Below, piece by piece: positions 16,130 to 24,954 of a stretch of 45,512 bases of DNA. The DNA is taken from contig JAAVFJ010000057.1 in the NCBI GenBank assembly GCA_014800845.1, positions 1 through 45,512 on the forward strand, written 5' to 3'. The stretch comes from Bacteroidales bacterium. GTDB lineage: Bacteria > Bacteroidota > Bacteroidia > Bacteroidales > Muribaculaceae. The position numbers were made by a program, and so were the translations under genes. The first letter of the stretch is position 1; every line of letters starts with the position of its first letter. The notes below the pieces were generated by a model. The model saw only the letters and a list, made by a program, of their open reading frames with translations, was not told the DNA's origin and ran no database searches.

Positions 16130-18328
16130 TTAGTTGTTCTTTGTGGAATCGGGTTGAGCTGTGGTTGCTGTTGCAGCTGTTGCAGCTTTCGGGGCTGCCG
16201 GGCGGCGATAGCCGGGTGTGCCGGGCTTGAGGTATTTGTCTAAGAAGCGGAAGAATACTCGCTGCCAGAGGATGGCGTTCTGGGGCTTGATTACCCAGTG
16301 GTTTTCGTCGGGGAAGACGAGCATCTCGGCTTCGAGACCATGCATCTTGGCGGCGTTGAATGCCTGCATGCCCTGAGAGGCGAGGATGCGGTAGTCGAGC
16401 TCACCCACGGTCACGAGGATAGGAGCGGTCCAGTTGTTGACGAAGCGGTGGGGAGAGTTGGCAAATGTGCGCTGGGCAGTAGCATTGTTGGTGTCCCAGT
16501 AAGCGCCGCCCATGTCGAAGTCGGCAAACCACATCTCTTCAGTTTCAAGGTATTGCGCCTCCATGTTGAAGATGCCGGCGTGGGCCACGAGGGCAGCGAA
16601 GCGACCTTCGTGGTGGCCTGCGAGCCAGTAGACGGAGAAGCCGCCGTAGCTTGCGCCGATGGCACCGATGTGGTCGGCGTCAATGTATGATTCGCGCTTC
16701 ATGTCGTCCACGGCAGAGAAATAGTCGCGCATGTTCTGGCCGCCGTAGTCGCCTGAAATCTGACGGTTCCATTCGGTGCCGAAGCCCGGGAGGCCGCGAC
16801 GGTTGGGGCAGATGATTATGTATCCGTTGGAGGCCATAATCTGGAAATTCCAGCGATAGCTCCAGAACTGGCTGACAGCCTGCTGGGGACCACCCTGACA
16901 GTAGAGCAGCGCGGGATACTTCTTATTGGGGTCGAAATCAGGCGGATATACCACCCAAGTGCACATCTCTTTGCCGTCGGTGGTGGGCACCATGCGCTTC
17001 TCGACCTTGCCGAGTTTGAGCTTGCCTATGAGTTCATCGTTCACATGAGAGATGTCGGCCACAGTGCCGTCGGTGGCAGCGAGGCAGATCTCGTTGGGGC
17101 GGCTCATATTGTGGCGCAGAGCCAGGATGCGGCCGTCAGCCAGAGGCTCGGGGCTCACATAGTCCCACACGCCTTCGGCCACGATGCGGAATTGCGGGTT
17201 GGCTACATTGACCTTGAAGATAGGCATCGTGCCCTGATAGTAAGCGTTGAGCACTATATCCTTGCCGTCGGGAGTCCATTTGAGACCCTCTACGCTGTAG
17301 TCCCAGCCGGCCTCGGCGGTGAGATTGCGAATCTTGCCTGAAGCCATGTCCATCACGAGCAGACGGTTCTGGTCGCTCTCAAACTTGGGAGTCTCCATGC
17401 TCATCCAGGCGAGCTGAGAGCCGTCGGGGGAGAAGACGGGGTTGGTGTCATAGCCCTGGCCGGTAGACTCGGTGAGACACTTGGTGCTCTTAGTCTTAAA
17501 GTCGTAGAGATAAAGATTTGAGTCAGTGGAGAAAGCGTAAGCCTGACCGGCGAGCTTGCGAGAGGTGTAGACGAGCTGCGAACCGTCGGGGCTCCATGCG
17601 AAAGTCTCGGCGCCACCGAAGGGCTTCATGGGGCACTCATAGGGCTCACCCTCCATAATGTCGGTGGCTGTGCCGAGCTTGGAGCCGTCGAAGTCAGCAA
17701 CGAAGGGGTGAGGGATTTCGGTTACCCATTCGTCCCAATGCTTATACATGAGGTCGTCTACCACGCGGCCGGTGGTGAGGGGGAGGCCTTTCAGCACATC
17801 CTCATTCTTATTGAAGGGCTTGATCTGCGCGCCGTAGACCACGCGGCTACCGTTGGGGGCAAACTCAAAGCAGTCCACACCCTGAGGCGCTTCGGAGATG
17901 GCGCGCGCGCCGCGGCCATCGGGGAAGATGGTGAAAATCTGATTCTTGTCGGTCTTGGGGTCCTTGCTGATGAAGGCGAGCCGGCGTCCGTTTTCAATCC
18001 AGCGGACGTTAGCCTCGGAGCCGGGAGTGTGTGTCAGGCGGGTGATTTCGGTGCCGTCGATGTTCATCACATAGACCTCGGCGTTAGCTTTGTTTTGAGC
18101 TATGTCTTCGTAAGCCACGGTGAATGCCACCTTCTTTCCGTCGGGGGAGACTGTGGCCTCGTTGATACGGCCAAAAGCTTCGAGAATTTCGGGCGTAATC
18201 TTACCGTCGACAACGGTAACTTCAGGACGCTCAATCACTTCACTCTGAGTGTCGAGGCCATTCTGGCAGCCGGTGAGAGCAGCCGAAAGCAGCAGCGTGC
18301 TCATGGTAGAGATTTTCAGTTTGTTCAT
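16130..18328 (-). CDS. S9 family prolyl oligopeptidase-type lipoprotein
   Basis: Predicted serine peptidase of family S9 (acylaminoacyl peptidase/DPP-like). The N-terminus LLLSAALTGCQNG is a lipoprotein signal, so the enzyme is probably periplasmic or outer-membrane anchored. Residues about 40-430 contain WD40/TolB-like beta-propeller repeats (SPDGKKVAFT, SPDGSQLVYTS, SPDGSQLAWMS). Residues about 470-700 are an alpha/beta hydrolase: nucleophile Ser in GAIGASYGGFSVYWL, Asp in VGELDYRI and His in DENHWV. The 732 residues fit the family. The C-terminal tail is Ala/Thr-rich. It has its own promoter and heads the hut cluster, so it may release dipeptides that feed histidine degradation; that link is inference. 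Confidence 0.92.
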   Translation of the reverse strand: MNKLKISTMSTLLLSAALTGCQNGLDTQSEVIERPEVTVVDGKITPEILEAFGRINEATVSPDGKKVAFTVAYEDIAQNKANAEVYVMNIDGTEITRLTHTPGSEANVRWIENGRRLAFISKDPKTDKNQIFTIFPDGRGARAISEAPQGVDCFEFAPNGSRVVYGAQIKPFNKNEDVLKGLPLTTGRVVDDLMYKHWDEWVTEIPHPFVADFDGSKLGTATDIMEGEPYECPMKPFGGAETFAWSPDGSQLVYTSRKLAGQAYAFSTDSNLYLYDFKTKSTKCLTESTGQGYDTNPVFSPDGSQLAWMSMETPKFESDQNRLLVMDMASGKIRNLTAEAGWDYSVEGLKWTPDGKDIVLNAYYQGTMPIFKVNVANPQFRIVAEGVWDYVSPEPLADGRILALRHNMSRPNEICLAATDGTVADISHVNDELIGKLKLGKVEKRMVPTTDGKEMCTWVVYPPDFDPNKKYPALLYCQGGPQQAVSQFWSYRWNFQIMASNGYIIICPNRRGLPGFGTEWNRQISGDYGGQNMRDYFSAVDDMKRESYIDADHIGAIGASYGGFSVYWLAGHHEGRFAALVAHAGIFNMEAQYLETEEMWFADFDMGGAYWDTNNATAQRTFANSPHRFVNNWTAPILVTVGELDYRILASQGMQAFNAAKMHGLEAEMLVFPDENHWVIKPQNAILWQRVFFRFLDKYLKPGTPGYRRPAAPKAATAATATTAQPDSTKNN

Positions 18329-18355
18329 TTATTTAAGGCATTGAATAATATAGGG

Positions 18356-18387
18356 CGAAATTAGAGAAAATTTTTAAAACACACAAA
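18356..18387 (-). promoter_or_regulatory. Promoter of S9 peptidase-hut operon
   Basis: On the minus strand TTTG (18384-18387), 20 bases, TAATTTCG (18356-18363): one mismatch to the consensus. It lies about 28 bases before the S9 peptidase start, and no other good promoter was seen before hutU. Confidence 0.62.
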
Positions 18388-18420
18388 TTTTAGGGGATAT
18401 ACTCACCCGTAATAACGCAA

Positions 18421-18451
18421 ACATACCGCGCCGCCGGGCAGCACGGTATGT
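18421..18451 (-). terminator. Hairpin after TonB-domain gene
   Basis: ACATACCG (18421-18428) and CGGTATGT (18444-18451) make a perfect 8-bp stem with a GC-rich loop, downstream of the TonB C-terminal gene on the minus strand. The T content after it is modest (TTGCGTT). Confidence 0.55.
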
Positions 18452-18497
18452 CTGGTGATAATATGTAATGCAGGAGACATCAGTTTCGCGTCGCCGC

Positions 18498-18911
18498 TTA
18501 TTGCTGCTGCAGCCGAAAATTAATAGGCACAGTATAATAAGTTCTTACAGGCATGCCATTATTTTTGCCGGGAGCCCACTTAGGCATTATAGACGCTAAT
18601 CTCAGTGCCTCGGCATTAAGCTCTTCATTTACGCCGCGGACTACACGCGGATTAGTGACAGTGCCATCTTTTTCAATGGTGAGCCGCATTATTACTTTAC
18701 CTTCAATATGGCTTTCCCGAGCATTTTCCGGATATCTCAGATTATCCTTTATCCACGTCATAAGCGCTCCTTGTCCTCCGGGAAAGACCGCCTGTGTTTC
18801 AGTTTCAATAAAAAGATGCTCTTGGGTAGTATTGTCATCTCTCTGCTGTGCAGCGGCGGGAAAGCTGATGGGGCTTAGGAGCAGTAACAGAATTAAGGAG
18901 GATTTTTTCAT
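18498..18911 (-). CDS. TonB C-terminal domain protein
   Basis: A 137-residue exported protein that consists of a signal peptide (MKKSSLILLLLLSPISFPAA) and one TonB C-terminal domain. FPGGQGALMTWIKDNLRYPENARE, EGKVIMRLTIEKDGTVTNPRVV and a closing PINFRL are the typical Bacteroidetes TonB_C pattern. It lacks the transmembrane helix and proline-rich spacer of a working TonB, so it is probably a periplasmic protein-binding module, not an energy transducer. A Met 9 codons upstream is also in frame; the later start is chosen because it begins the signal peptide. Last gene of the LysM-PorT-TonB set. Confidence 0.85.
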   Translation of the reverse strand: MKKSSLILLLLLSPISFPAAAQQRDDNTTQEHLFIETETQAVFPGGQGALMTWIKDNLRYPENARESHIEGKVIMRLTIEKDGTVTNPRVVRGVNEELNAEALRLASIMPKWAPGKNNGMPVRTYYTVPINFRLQQQ

Positions 18912-18942
18912 AGGAGTGAGAGATTTAAGGGTTATCAAAGGG

Positions 18943-19629
18943 TTATTTGAGGCGGAAAGAGTAGCCGAGCGTCAGCATTATCTGCATGGTGTTGGCTGCG
19001 GAGAAGGCTTCGGTGCGGCCGCATTTCATTATGTTTCCCAGGCCGTAATAGAATCGGGCTTCGAGGTTGAGGCTGTTGCGGGAGTTGAGGAAGTATTCCA
19101 TGCCGAGGCCGCCGGAGATTCCGAAGTCTACGGCGCTACCGAGCGGTTCGGTGAGCTGTGCTATCTGTCGGTCTTTCAGCGGAAAGCCGGGTATGGTCTG
19201 CACCTGCTCGGGATCGAAGTTGGCCGAGGTGGATGAGGCTATGCGGAAGCCTATCTCCGGGCCGGCGTTGATGAAGAAGTGGGCGCGGCTGGAACCGAAG
19301 TAGATGTGGGCCAGCACGGGAATCTGCAGATAGCTCAGGGTGCGGGAATAGTGAAATTGAGAGGCATCCTCGAAATCCTCTTTCCATCCGCGTTGCTCAA
19401 AGTTGAGCTCGCCGATAAGACCGAAGTGGTTCTCCTCGATGTAGCGAAATGTTACGCCGGCCATGGGGGTGAAGAGCATCCCCTGGCGCACATTGGGGTT
19501 GAACTGCACCCGGCTCATGCTCATGCCGGCTTTGGCGCCGATGAAGCAGTTGCCCTCGTAGTGAGTCTGCGCGAGCATGGAGACAAGGGTGGTGAAGAGA
19601 ATCAGCAGGAAGATGAAAAGGCGTTTCAC
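18943..19629 (-). CDS. PorT-family outer membrane beta-barrel protein
   Basis: Predicted small outer-membrane beta-barrel of the PorT/OmpA-barrel-like class. A signal peptide (MKRLFIFLLILFTTLVSMLA) is followed by alternating amphipathic strands and the typical opening FIGAKAGMSMSRV. Later landmarks are TPMAGVTFRYIEENHFGLIGEL, LQIPVLAHIYFG, FFINAGPEIGFRI and a final strand ending LGYSFRLK. The 228 residues fit an 8-10 strand barrel. The start overlaps the LysM gene by 4 bases, so the two are translationally coupled and probably act together at the envelope. The specific role is unknown. Confidence 0.85.
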   Translation of the reverse strand: MKRLFIFLLILFTTLVSMLAQTHYEGNCFIGAKAGMSMSRVQFNPNVRQGMLFTPMAGVTFRYIEENHFGLIGELNFEQRGWKEDFEDASQFHYSRTLSYLQIPVLAHIYFGSSRAHFFINAGPEIGFRIASSTSANFDPEQVQTIPGFPLKDRQIAQLTEPLGSAVDFGISGGLGMEYFLNSRNSLNLEARFYYGLGNIMKCGRTEAFSAANTMQIMLTLGYSFRLK

Positions 19630-21518
19630 AGGCGAATCTTGTCTACAGTGTTATAGGGGGTGAGGTGCACAAAATAGACCACTGAGTTGAGCAGACCGTT
19701 CCAGGGCTGTCGGCGGCTCAGCGAGAGGTCGAGCTGCAGGGCACTGGTGGCGGAGGAGGTGTCGGTAAGCTCGCCTCTGCCGGCCAGGATGGGGAGGAGT
19801 CCGCGGGCTATGTCGTAGCCCATGGCAGCGTAGCCGGGGAAGGATTTCAGGGGGGCTGCTCCGAAATTCTCGGCAAATGTTTTCTCGAATTCGGCTACCT
19901 TAGGCTCGGTGGAATCCATGTAGAAGCGCGAGGGGATGTATGTGTCGGCCTTCTGCATGGCGCTCTTCAAGGCGTCGGCATAGACCACCCATGTGGGGCG
20001 GCCTATCACGGAAATCTCCACGGCCGGGTTCTTGTCAATAATCTTCTCCACGTCGGCGAGCAGCTTTGAGATTTCGGCGCGCTTATTGAGGTCAGACACA
20101 ATCACATAGCTCTGTCCGGGCTTAAAATTATATGTGGCTATGTCGGCGTAGCCGGGCACGGTCTCGTAGCTCTTGCCTTCGCGGATGAGGCGCTCGAGCA
20201 GCAGGAGGCTCACGCAATCGCCGTCGGCATCATCGTCAGCCACGTAGAGGAAATGGCTGTCCCCCTTTGCGGCCATCAGGAAGTCGGTGCATGAGGCGTA
20301 GAAATCGGCCGAGGGTGGGAGCACCTGCACAAGCGAAGGGGACTCGGCGAAGAGGTTGCTTTTGGCGTCAAACACATTTATCAGCTGCTTGCCGGCGGCA
20401 TCGGCAAACTCTGCGAGTGGGGCGGGGAAATCACGGTCGAAGGTGGTGATGATTACCCGAGAATTGCTCAGCAGCGAGTCAGCCTCCAGCGTTTTGAGCG
20501 AGAGCGAGGAGGGGTCTATGCGCCTTACGTGGAGATTGAGGGGTCCGGCGCTGCGCTTAAGCTCCTCCACGGCCAGAAGCATGCCGCGCACAAACTCGTT
20601 GTCGCGCTTGTGGTCGTCGGCAGCGGTGCCGGTGATTACGGTCACCTCAAGTGGTCCCGTCAGGGGGAGGCCATGCACCTCGTTATAGATTGCGCGGCGT
20701 CCGTCGGCAGACTCTTCGCGCGGGTCGGTGACCACTACCATCTGCTCCACTATGGTGTCTTGCAGCAGGGGGATGTTTATCTTTTTACCCTTTACGGGAG
20801 CCTCGGTGCCGGGGTTTACCTGCAGCAGCAGATTTTGGGGCACACGGGCTTCGGCTGCGATTGATTCCCAGGTGTCGCCGTTGCCCACTTTGTAGGAGCG
20901 GGTGCCGGCCACGGTCTTTTCGGTAGCTGCACGCATCTCGGTGCGGGGTGCCGGATAGCCGGGCGTGATGCGCAGGGTCATCCCCTCCTTAAGTCTGTCA
21001 GGCTGCAGGCCGGGGTTGAGCTTGAAAAGCTGCGCTACTGTGGTGCCCTGCGAGCGTGCCAGCTGATAGAGGGTAGTCCCTTCGGGCACCTGATAGATTT
21101 CGGGTGCGGGGGCCTCGCCGGCAGGGAGCGGGGTGGAAGGGGCGGGAGCCGTCACCGTCTGAGGTCCGGGCTGGAAAGCGGGCGAAGGGGTGGGTTGCAC
21201 CTGCGGTTCCGGTTGCGGTTCGGGTGCGGAAACGGGCTCGGGTACCGGCTGATTTACAGACTCCTCCAGGGGATAATAGAGCACATCGCCCTTCTTTATC
21301 TCCGAGCTGCCGGGGTTGAATTTGAGAAATAGTTCCTCGTCCCAGCCGAAACGGTTGAGAATACCGAAAACACTTTCTCCCCCCTGGGAGGTATAGTAGT
21401 AGCATTGGTGCCCCTCGTGCTCAGTGACGGGCAGACCGGGATTCTGCTGAGCGTGAAGCGAGAGGGCCGACATGCCGAGCACGAGCCCGGCTCCCAAAGA
21501 TGTAAAGAGTCTGTTCAT
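19626..21518 (-). CDS. LysM protein fused to periplasmic-binding domain
   Basis: A 630-residue exported protein. A signal peptide (MNRLFTSLGAGLVLGMSALS) precedes three LysM-like repeats that bind peptidoglycan: about residues 40-85 (YYTSQGGESVFGILNRFGW), 143-187 (YQVPEGTTLYQLARSQGTTV) and 208-250 (YKVGNGDTWESIAAEARVPQ). A Pro/Glu/Gln-rich spacer (about 88-140) separates the first two. The region from about residue 285 onward (LEVTVITGTAADDHKRDNEF, GMLLAVEELKR) looks like a type 1 periplasmic ligand-binding fold related to ABC amino-acid receptors. It may be a cell-wall-anchored sensor. It heads a three-gene set with a PorT barrel and a TonB_C protein. Confidence 0.82.
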   Translation of the reverse strand: MNRLFTSLGAGLVLGMSALSLHAQQNPGLPVTEHEGHQCYYYTSQGGESVFGILNRFGWDEELFLKFNPGSSEIKKGDVLYYPLEESVNQPVPEPVSAPEPQPEPQVQPTPSPAFQPGPQTVTAPAPSTPLPAGEAPAPEIYQVPEGTTLYQLARSQGTTVAQLFKLNPGLQPDRLKEGMTLRITPGYPAPRTEMRAATEKTVAGTRSYKVGNGDTWESIAAEARVPQNLLLQVNPGTEAPVKGKKINIPLLQDTIVEQMVVVTDPREESADGRRAIYNEVHGLPLTGPLEVTVITGTAADDHKRDNEFVRGMLLAVEELKRSAGPLNLHVRRIDPSSLSLKTLEADSLLSNSRVIITTFDRDFPAPLAEFADAAGKQLINVFDAKSNLFAESPSLVQVLPPSADFYASCTDFLMAAKGDSHFLYVADDDADGDCVSLLLLERLIREGKSYETVPGYADIATYNFKPGQSYVIVSDLNKRAEISKLLADVEKIIDKNPAVEISVIGRPTWVVYADALKSAMQKADTYIPSRFYMDSTEPKVAEFEKTFAENFGAAPLKSFPGYAAMGYDIARGLLPILAGRGELTDTSSATSALQLDLSLSRRQPWNGLLNSVVYFVHLTPYNTVDKIRL

Positions 21519-21555
21519 ATTGAGGTTAGCCGCGAAAATTTAGCTTTTTAAGGTA

Positions 21556-21588
21556 ACGCACAGGCACCCGGTTTTAGTGCCTGTGCGT
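21556..21588 (-). terminator. Strong hairpin between DUF3332 and LysM genes
   Basis: ACGCACAGGCAC (21556-21567) pairs perfectly with GTGCCTGTGCGT (21577-21588) across a 9-base loop, 8 bases beyond the stop of the DUF3332-like gene. It is an apparent terminator for that gene, although only a weak T-run follows on the minus strand. Confidence 0.65.
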
Positions 21589-21596
21589 AGTTGAAT

Positions 21597-22142
21597 TTAT
21601 TTCAGTGCGTAGTGACCTTCAGTAGCCATCTGCTGATAGGCAAGCACGCCCTCGTTGTCGAGTTCGATGGTGCGGAAGTCGCCGGCGGGGGTGATCATCT
21701 TCACGTGAGTGTCATCTACAAAAGTCATGAAGGGGATCTGCTCGCCGTCTACGTTCACGGCCCAGGTGCGGTCCTCTTCGATGAAGTCAAGGCGCACAGT
21801 CTCGCCGGAGGTCTCGTCGATTATGTCGTAGCCCTTGCCGTCGCATTTCACGAGGTAGGTGCCGTGGTCGGTGTCAATCTTCTTTGTGCCGCAAGCCACG
21901 GGATTGTCGCCGCTCCAGAACTCAATGGAGTTGATGATGAGCAGGTCGGCTACGGCAGTCACCTCATAGACGGGGAGCACCCAGAAAGCTATGAACACCA
22001 GCTCGTTGACAAACTTGTTGCCTACGGTTTTATTCCAGGTCAGCACCTTATTGGTGAGAGCGAATTTACCGATGCAGGAGCTGAGGCACATAGAGCCTGC
22101 GAGAGTAAGAATCAGAGCTACAGGAAGAATTTTCTTTTTCAT
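21597..22142 (-). CDS. DUF3332-like lipoprotein
   Basis: A 181-residue lipoprotein. MKKKILPVALILTLAGSMCL then SSCIGKF gives a signal with lipobox Cys. The conserved block KFALTNKVLTWNKTVGNKFV and the hydrophobic stretch LVFIAFWVLPVYEVTAVADL recall the DUF3332 family, whose function is unknown. The C-terminal half looks like beta strands (YDIIDETSGETVRLDF, TWAVNVDGEQIPFMTF). One membrane-spanning helix is possible at about residues 49-72. It stands between the MltF-like gene and a hairpin terminator, with 88 bases upstream that hold a TTAGG-rich motif but no clear promoter. Confidence 0.8.
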   Translation of the reverse strand: MKKKILPVALILTLAGSMCLSSCIGKFALTNKVLTWNKTVGNKFVNELVFIAFWVLPVYEVTAVADLLIINSIEFWSGDNPVACGTKKIDTDHGTYLVKCDGKGYDIIDETSGETVRLDFIEEDRTWAVNVDGEQIPFMTFVDDTHVKMITPAGDFRTIELDNEGVLAYQQMATEGHYALK

Positions 22143-22209
22143 AATATGCTGTTATTTGTGGGGAGTTTATATTTAATTAGAGAGGAATTGATTTCAAATG
22201 CTAAGGGCT

Positions 22210-22231
22210 CTAAAACCTAACACCTAAGCAC
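22210..22231. repeat. TTAGG-rich intergenic motif, second copy
   Basis: Plus strand CTAAAACCTAACACCTAAGC; its complement reads TTAGGTGTTAGGTTTTAG. Similar in content to 11121-11143. It ends at the stop codon of the MltF-like gene. Confidence 0.45.
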
Positions 22232-23661
22232 TAAAGAGGAATCTTAGCCTTATAAGCTGCGTAGGTGTTCATCACGCGCTTCACATAGTCCACCGTCTGG
22301 GTGCCTTTGAAGTATCCGTACTTCACATCGGGGTCGCGATAGAACTGCGGGTTGCTTTTCAGCAGGAGCGCCTGCTCCACCTCGCCGCTCCAGACCTTGG
22401 GATTGTGGCCCGATTTGCTGGCTATCGTGATGGCGTCGAGCACATGAGCCTGGCCGCTGTTGTAGGCCGCCACGATGAACTTAATCCTCTCCTCGCGGTC
22501 CTGCACCTTTGGCTTGAAGAGCTTGTCGAGCTCGGCAATCACCTTGACGGCGGCCTTCACATTGAGCTCAGGGTCAGTGATTTGACCGGCTGGGAGCCCC
22601 ATGGCAGAAGCCGTGCGGGGCATGAGCTGCATCAGACCGCGCGCGCCTGCCCAGGAGACTACATTCACATCGAAATGCGACTCATTGTAGGCTTGCGCAG
22701 CCAGCAGGCGCCAGTCCCAGTTTATCTCCTTGGCGTAGCGCTTGAAGATTTCGTCATATTGCGAAATGCGTCCGCCGCCGAGCATGGCCCCTTGAGGCAC
22801 ATCGGTGTTGCCGCTGTCAGCGTCGGGGAGTTGCTTGGAGAGCTCATAGTATCGGCGGTAGATTCCCTTGCTTGCCGAGGCTGTCTTGCCGTCGCGGGTC
22901 CAGGTGTCGATGGCGCGCGCCAGAGTGGTGTCAGAGGGAGCCACGGCCCATGATGCCGTCTGCTCCATGCCCACCGCCAGCGACACGTCGATATGGTCGT
23001 AATAGGTCCGTGAAATGCGGGCTATGTCGGAGTCAATCACCGTGAGGGGTATCTCGCCGCGCTCCACCATGTCAATCATGTCCTCGGTCACTACCGAGTC
23101 CTTGGCAATCGGCATAATCTGTATGCCGCCCCCCAGCTCGCGGTTCAGGTTCTGCAAGCGGTAGTAATACTTCGAGTCCTTCTCTACATACACCTTCTTG
23201 CCGGGGAGCTGAGTGACATCGGTTATGAGCGGCTGCCCCTCGTTCTTGCGCTGCACCAGCACCTGATGGTTTTCGGTGAGGGGACCGCAGTGGAGCACCT
23301 GACTTTTGTATTCCGCCGTGCGGGGAATCTCATAGGCCAGCACATTGACCTTGCCGGTCTTGAGCATGGTCAGCAGCTCATGGAAATTATCGGCAATCTC
23401 CACCTTCATCGGGAGCTGGTGGTCAGCGGCAAACTTGGAGATGAGCTCATATTCGTAGCCCATAGGCTGTTCGCGATAAAGGAAGTAGGAGCTCGGGCTG
23501 TAGAGGGTGCCTACCCTCAGAGTGTCGGGCAGAGGCTGCTCCCCGGCGCCCATCGGCGCCGAGGCGGAGTCGGCTGAGCTCCCCTTGCCTGCCCCGCAAG
23601 AGGCAAGCAGGCAGGTCAGCAGCAGGACCCCGAGCAGTCGGTATGTGCCCGGCAGAGTCAT
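22231..23661 (-). CDS. MltF-like lytic transglycosylase lipoprotein
   Basis: Predicted membrane-bound lytic murein transglycosylase of the MltF type, which cuts glycan strands of peptidoglycan. The N-terminus LLGVLLLTCLLASCGAGKG is a lipoprotein signal. Residues about 45-275 form a solute-binding (SBP_bac_3) domain (DTLRVGTLYSPSSYFL, GYEYELISKFAADHQLPMKV). Residues about 295-470 form the SLT domain, with the catalytic Glu in AQAYNESHFDVNVVSWAGAR, then GLMQLMPRTASAMGLP and AAYNSGQAHV. The 476 residues match the family. The start ATG overlaps the purM stop by one base, so it is coupled to purM, an unexpected but plausible operon partner. Confidence 0.92.
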   Translation of the reverse strand: MTLPGTYRLLGVLLLTCLLASCGAGKGSSADSASAPMGAGEQPLPDTLRVGTLYSPSSYFLYREQPMGYEYELISKFAADHQLPMKVEIADNFHELLTMLKTGKVNVLAYEIPRTAEYKSQVLHCGPLTENHQVLVQRKNEGQPLITDVTQLPGKKVYVEKDSKYYYRLQNLNRELGGGIQIMPIAKDSVVTEDMIDMVERGEIPLTVIDSDIARISRTYYDHIDVSLAVGMEQTASWAVAPSDTTLARAIDTWTRDGKTASASKGIYRRYYELSKQLPDADSGNTDVPQGAMLGGGRISQYDEIFKRYAKEINWDWRLLAAQAYNESHFDVNVVSWAGARGLMQLMPRTASAMGLPAGQITDPELNVKAAVKVIAELDKLFKPKVQDREERIKFIVAAYNSGQAHVLDAITIASKSGHNPKVWSGEVEQALLLKSNPQFYRDPDVKYGYFKGTQTVDYVKRVMNTYAAYKAKIPL

Positions 23662-24842
23662 CAGCCCTCGTAGCTGAATTCGCCCTTGTCAGAGCGAATG
23701 GTGAGATGCTTGCCCGGCTTGGAGGCCTTCTCCACGCGGCCTACGATGCGGGCCGGTATGCCGAACGATTCGCTGATTTCCATCACGCGGGCGGCATGCT
23801 CCTCGGGCAGATAGATTTCCATGCGATGGCCCATGTTGAACACCTTGTACATCTCCTTCCACTCCGTGCCGCTCTGCTCCTGGATGAGTGCGAACAGCGG
23901 GGGGATGGGGAAGAGATTGTCCTTAACGACATGAAGCCCCTCGGCCAGGAAGTGAAGAATCTTGGTCTGGGCACCGCCGGAGCAGTGAATCATGCCGTGG
24001 ATGTCGCTTCTCATCACCTCGAGCAACTTCTTGATTACGGGGGCGTAAGTGCGGGTGGGGGAGAGCACGAGCTTGCCGGCGTCGAGACCGGTGCCCTCCA
24101 CGGGGTCGGTCAGGCGGCAGCCGCCGGAATACTTGAGGTCGGCGGGCACAGCCGGGTCGCAGGTCTCGGGATACTTCTCCAGCAGATACTTGGCGAAGAC
24201 GTCGTGGCGCGCCGAGGTCAGACCGTTGCTGCCCATGCCGCCGTTATATTCCTTCTCGTATATGGCCTGGCCGAATGATGCGAGGCCCACGATTACGTCG
24301 CCCTCGCTGATGTTGCTGTTGTCAATCACATCGGCGCGGCGCATGCGGGCCGTCACGGTGGAGTCTACTATAATAGTACGCACGAGGTCGCCAACATCGG
24401 CAGTCTCGCCGCCGGTGCTCACGATGTTCACACCATGCTCGCGGAGCTCGGCGAGCAGCTCCTCGGTGCCATTGATGATGGCGGCAATCACGGAGCCGGG
24501 TATGAGGCCCTTGTTGCGGCCTATGGTCGATGAGAGCAGAATGTTGTCGGTGGCGCCCACACAGAGCAGGTCGTCGATGTTCATGATCAGAGCATCCTGA
24601 GCGATGCCTTTCCATACGGACATGTCGCCCGTCTCGCGCCAGTAGGCGTAAGCCAGACTCGACTTGGTGCCTGCGCCGTCGGCGTGCATGATGTTGCAGT
24701 AATCAGGGTCACCGCCGAGCACATCGGGAATAATCTTGCAAAACGCACCGGGGAAAATACCCTTGTCTACATTCTTGATAGCGGCATGCACATCCTCTTT
24801 CGTAGCGGACACTCCGCGCAGGTCATATCTGTTGCCTTCCAT
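23661..24842 (-). CDS. purM: Phosphoribosylformylglycinamidine cyclo-ligase (AIR synthase)
   Basis: AIR synthase (EC 6.3.3.1) closes the imidazole ring in purine synthesis: FGAM plus ATP gives 5-aminoimidazole ribotide. The 393 residues include the Bacteroidetes-type start MEGNRYDLRGVSATKEDVHA, MHADGAGTKSSLAYAYW (substrate/ATP loop), DALIMNIDDLLCVGATDNIL and STGGETADVGDLVRT. EYNGGMGSNGLTSARHDVF is another family block. It is longer than E. coli PurM (345), as is usual in this phylum. A TACCTTTG promoter element lies about 75 bases upstream, next to a repeat array. Confidence 0.94.
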   Translation of the reverse strand: MEGNRYDLRGVSATKEDVHAAIKNVDKGIFPGAFCKIIPDVLGGDPDYCNIMHADGAGTKSSLAYAYWRETGDMSVWKGIAQDALIMNIDDLLCVGATDNILLSSTIGRNKGLIPGSVIAAIINGTEELLAELREHGVNIVSTGGETADVGDLVRTIIVDSTVTARMRRADVIDNSNISEGDVIVGLASFGQAIYEKEYNGGMGSNGLTSARHDVFAKYLLEKYPETCDPAVPADLKYSGGCRLTDPVEGTGLDAGKLVLSPTRTYAPVIKKLLEVMRSDIHGMIHCSGGAQTKILHFLAEGLHVVKDNLFPIPPLFALIQEQSGTEWKEMYKVFNMGHRMEIYLPEEHAARVMEISESFGIPARIVGRVEKASKPGKHLTIRSDKGEFSYEG

Positions 24843-24916
24843 AAAAAACTTGATTGAAAACTTCCGGAAAAAGTTTAGCTTGAAATGTTAAAAAACATTT
24901 AATATCTATATGTGCA

Positions 24917-24924
24917 CAAAGGTA
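24917..24924 (-). promoter_or_regulatory. Putative -7 element of purM
   Basis: TACCTTTG on the minus strand matches TAnnTTTG, but no TTTG lies at the usual distance upstream. It overlaps a TGTGCACA palindrome (24911-24918), related to the repeated core of the adjacent array, so the promoter may need an activator or be controlled from that array. Confidence 0.5.
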
Positions 24925-24954
24925 CGCAATTTTTTTCACATTCAGGGGGTTGAT

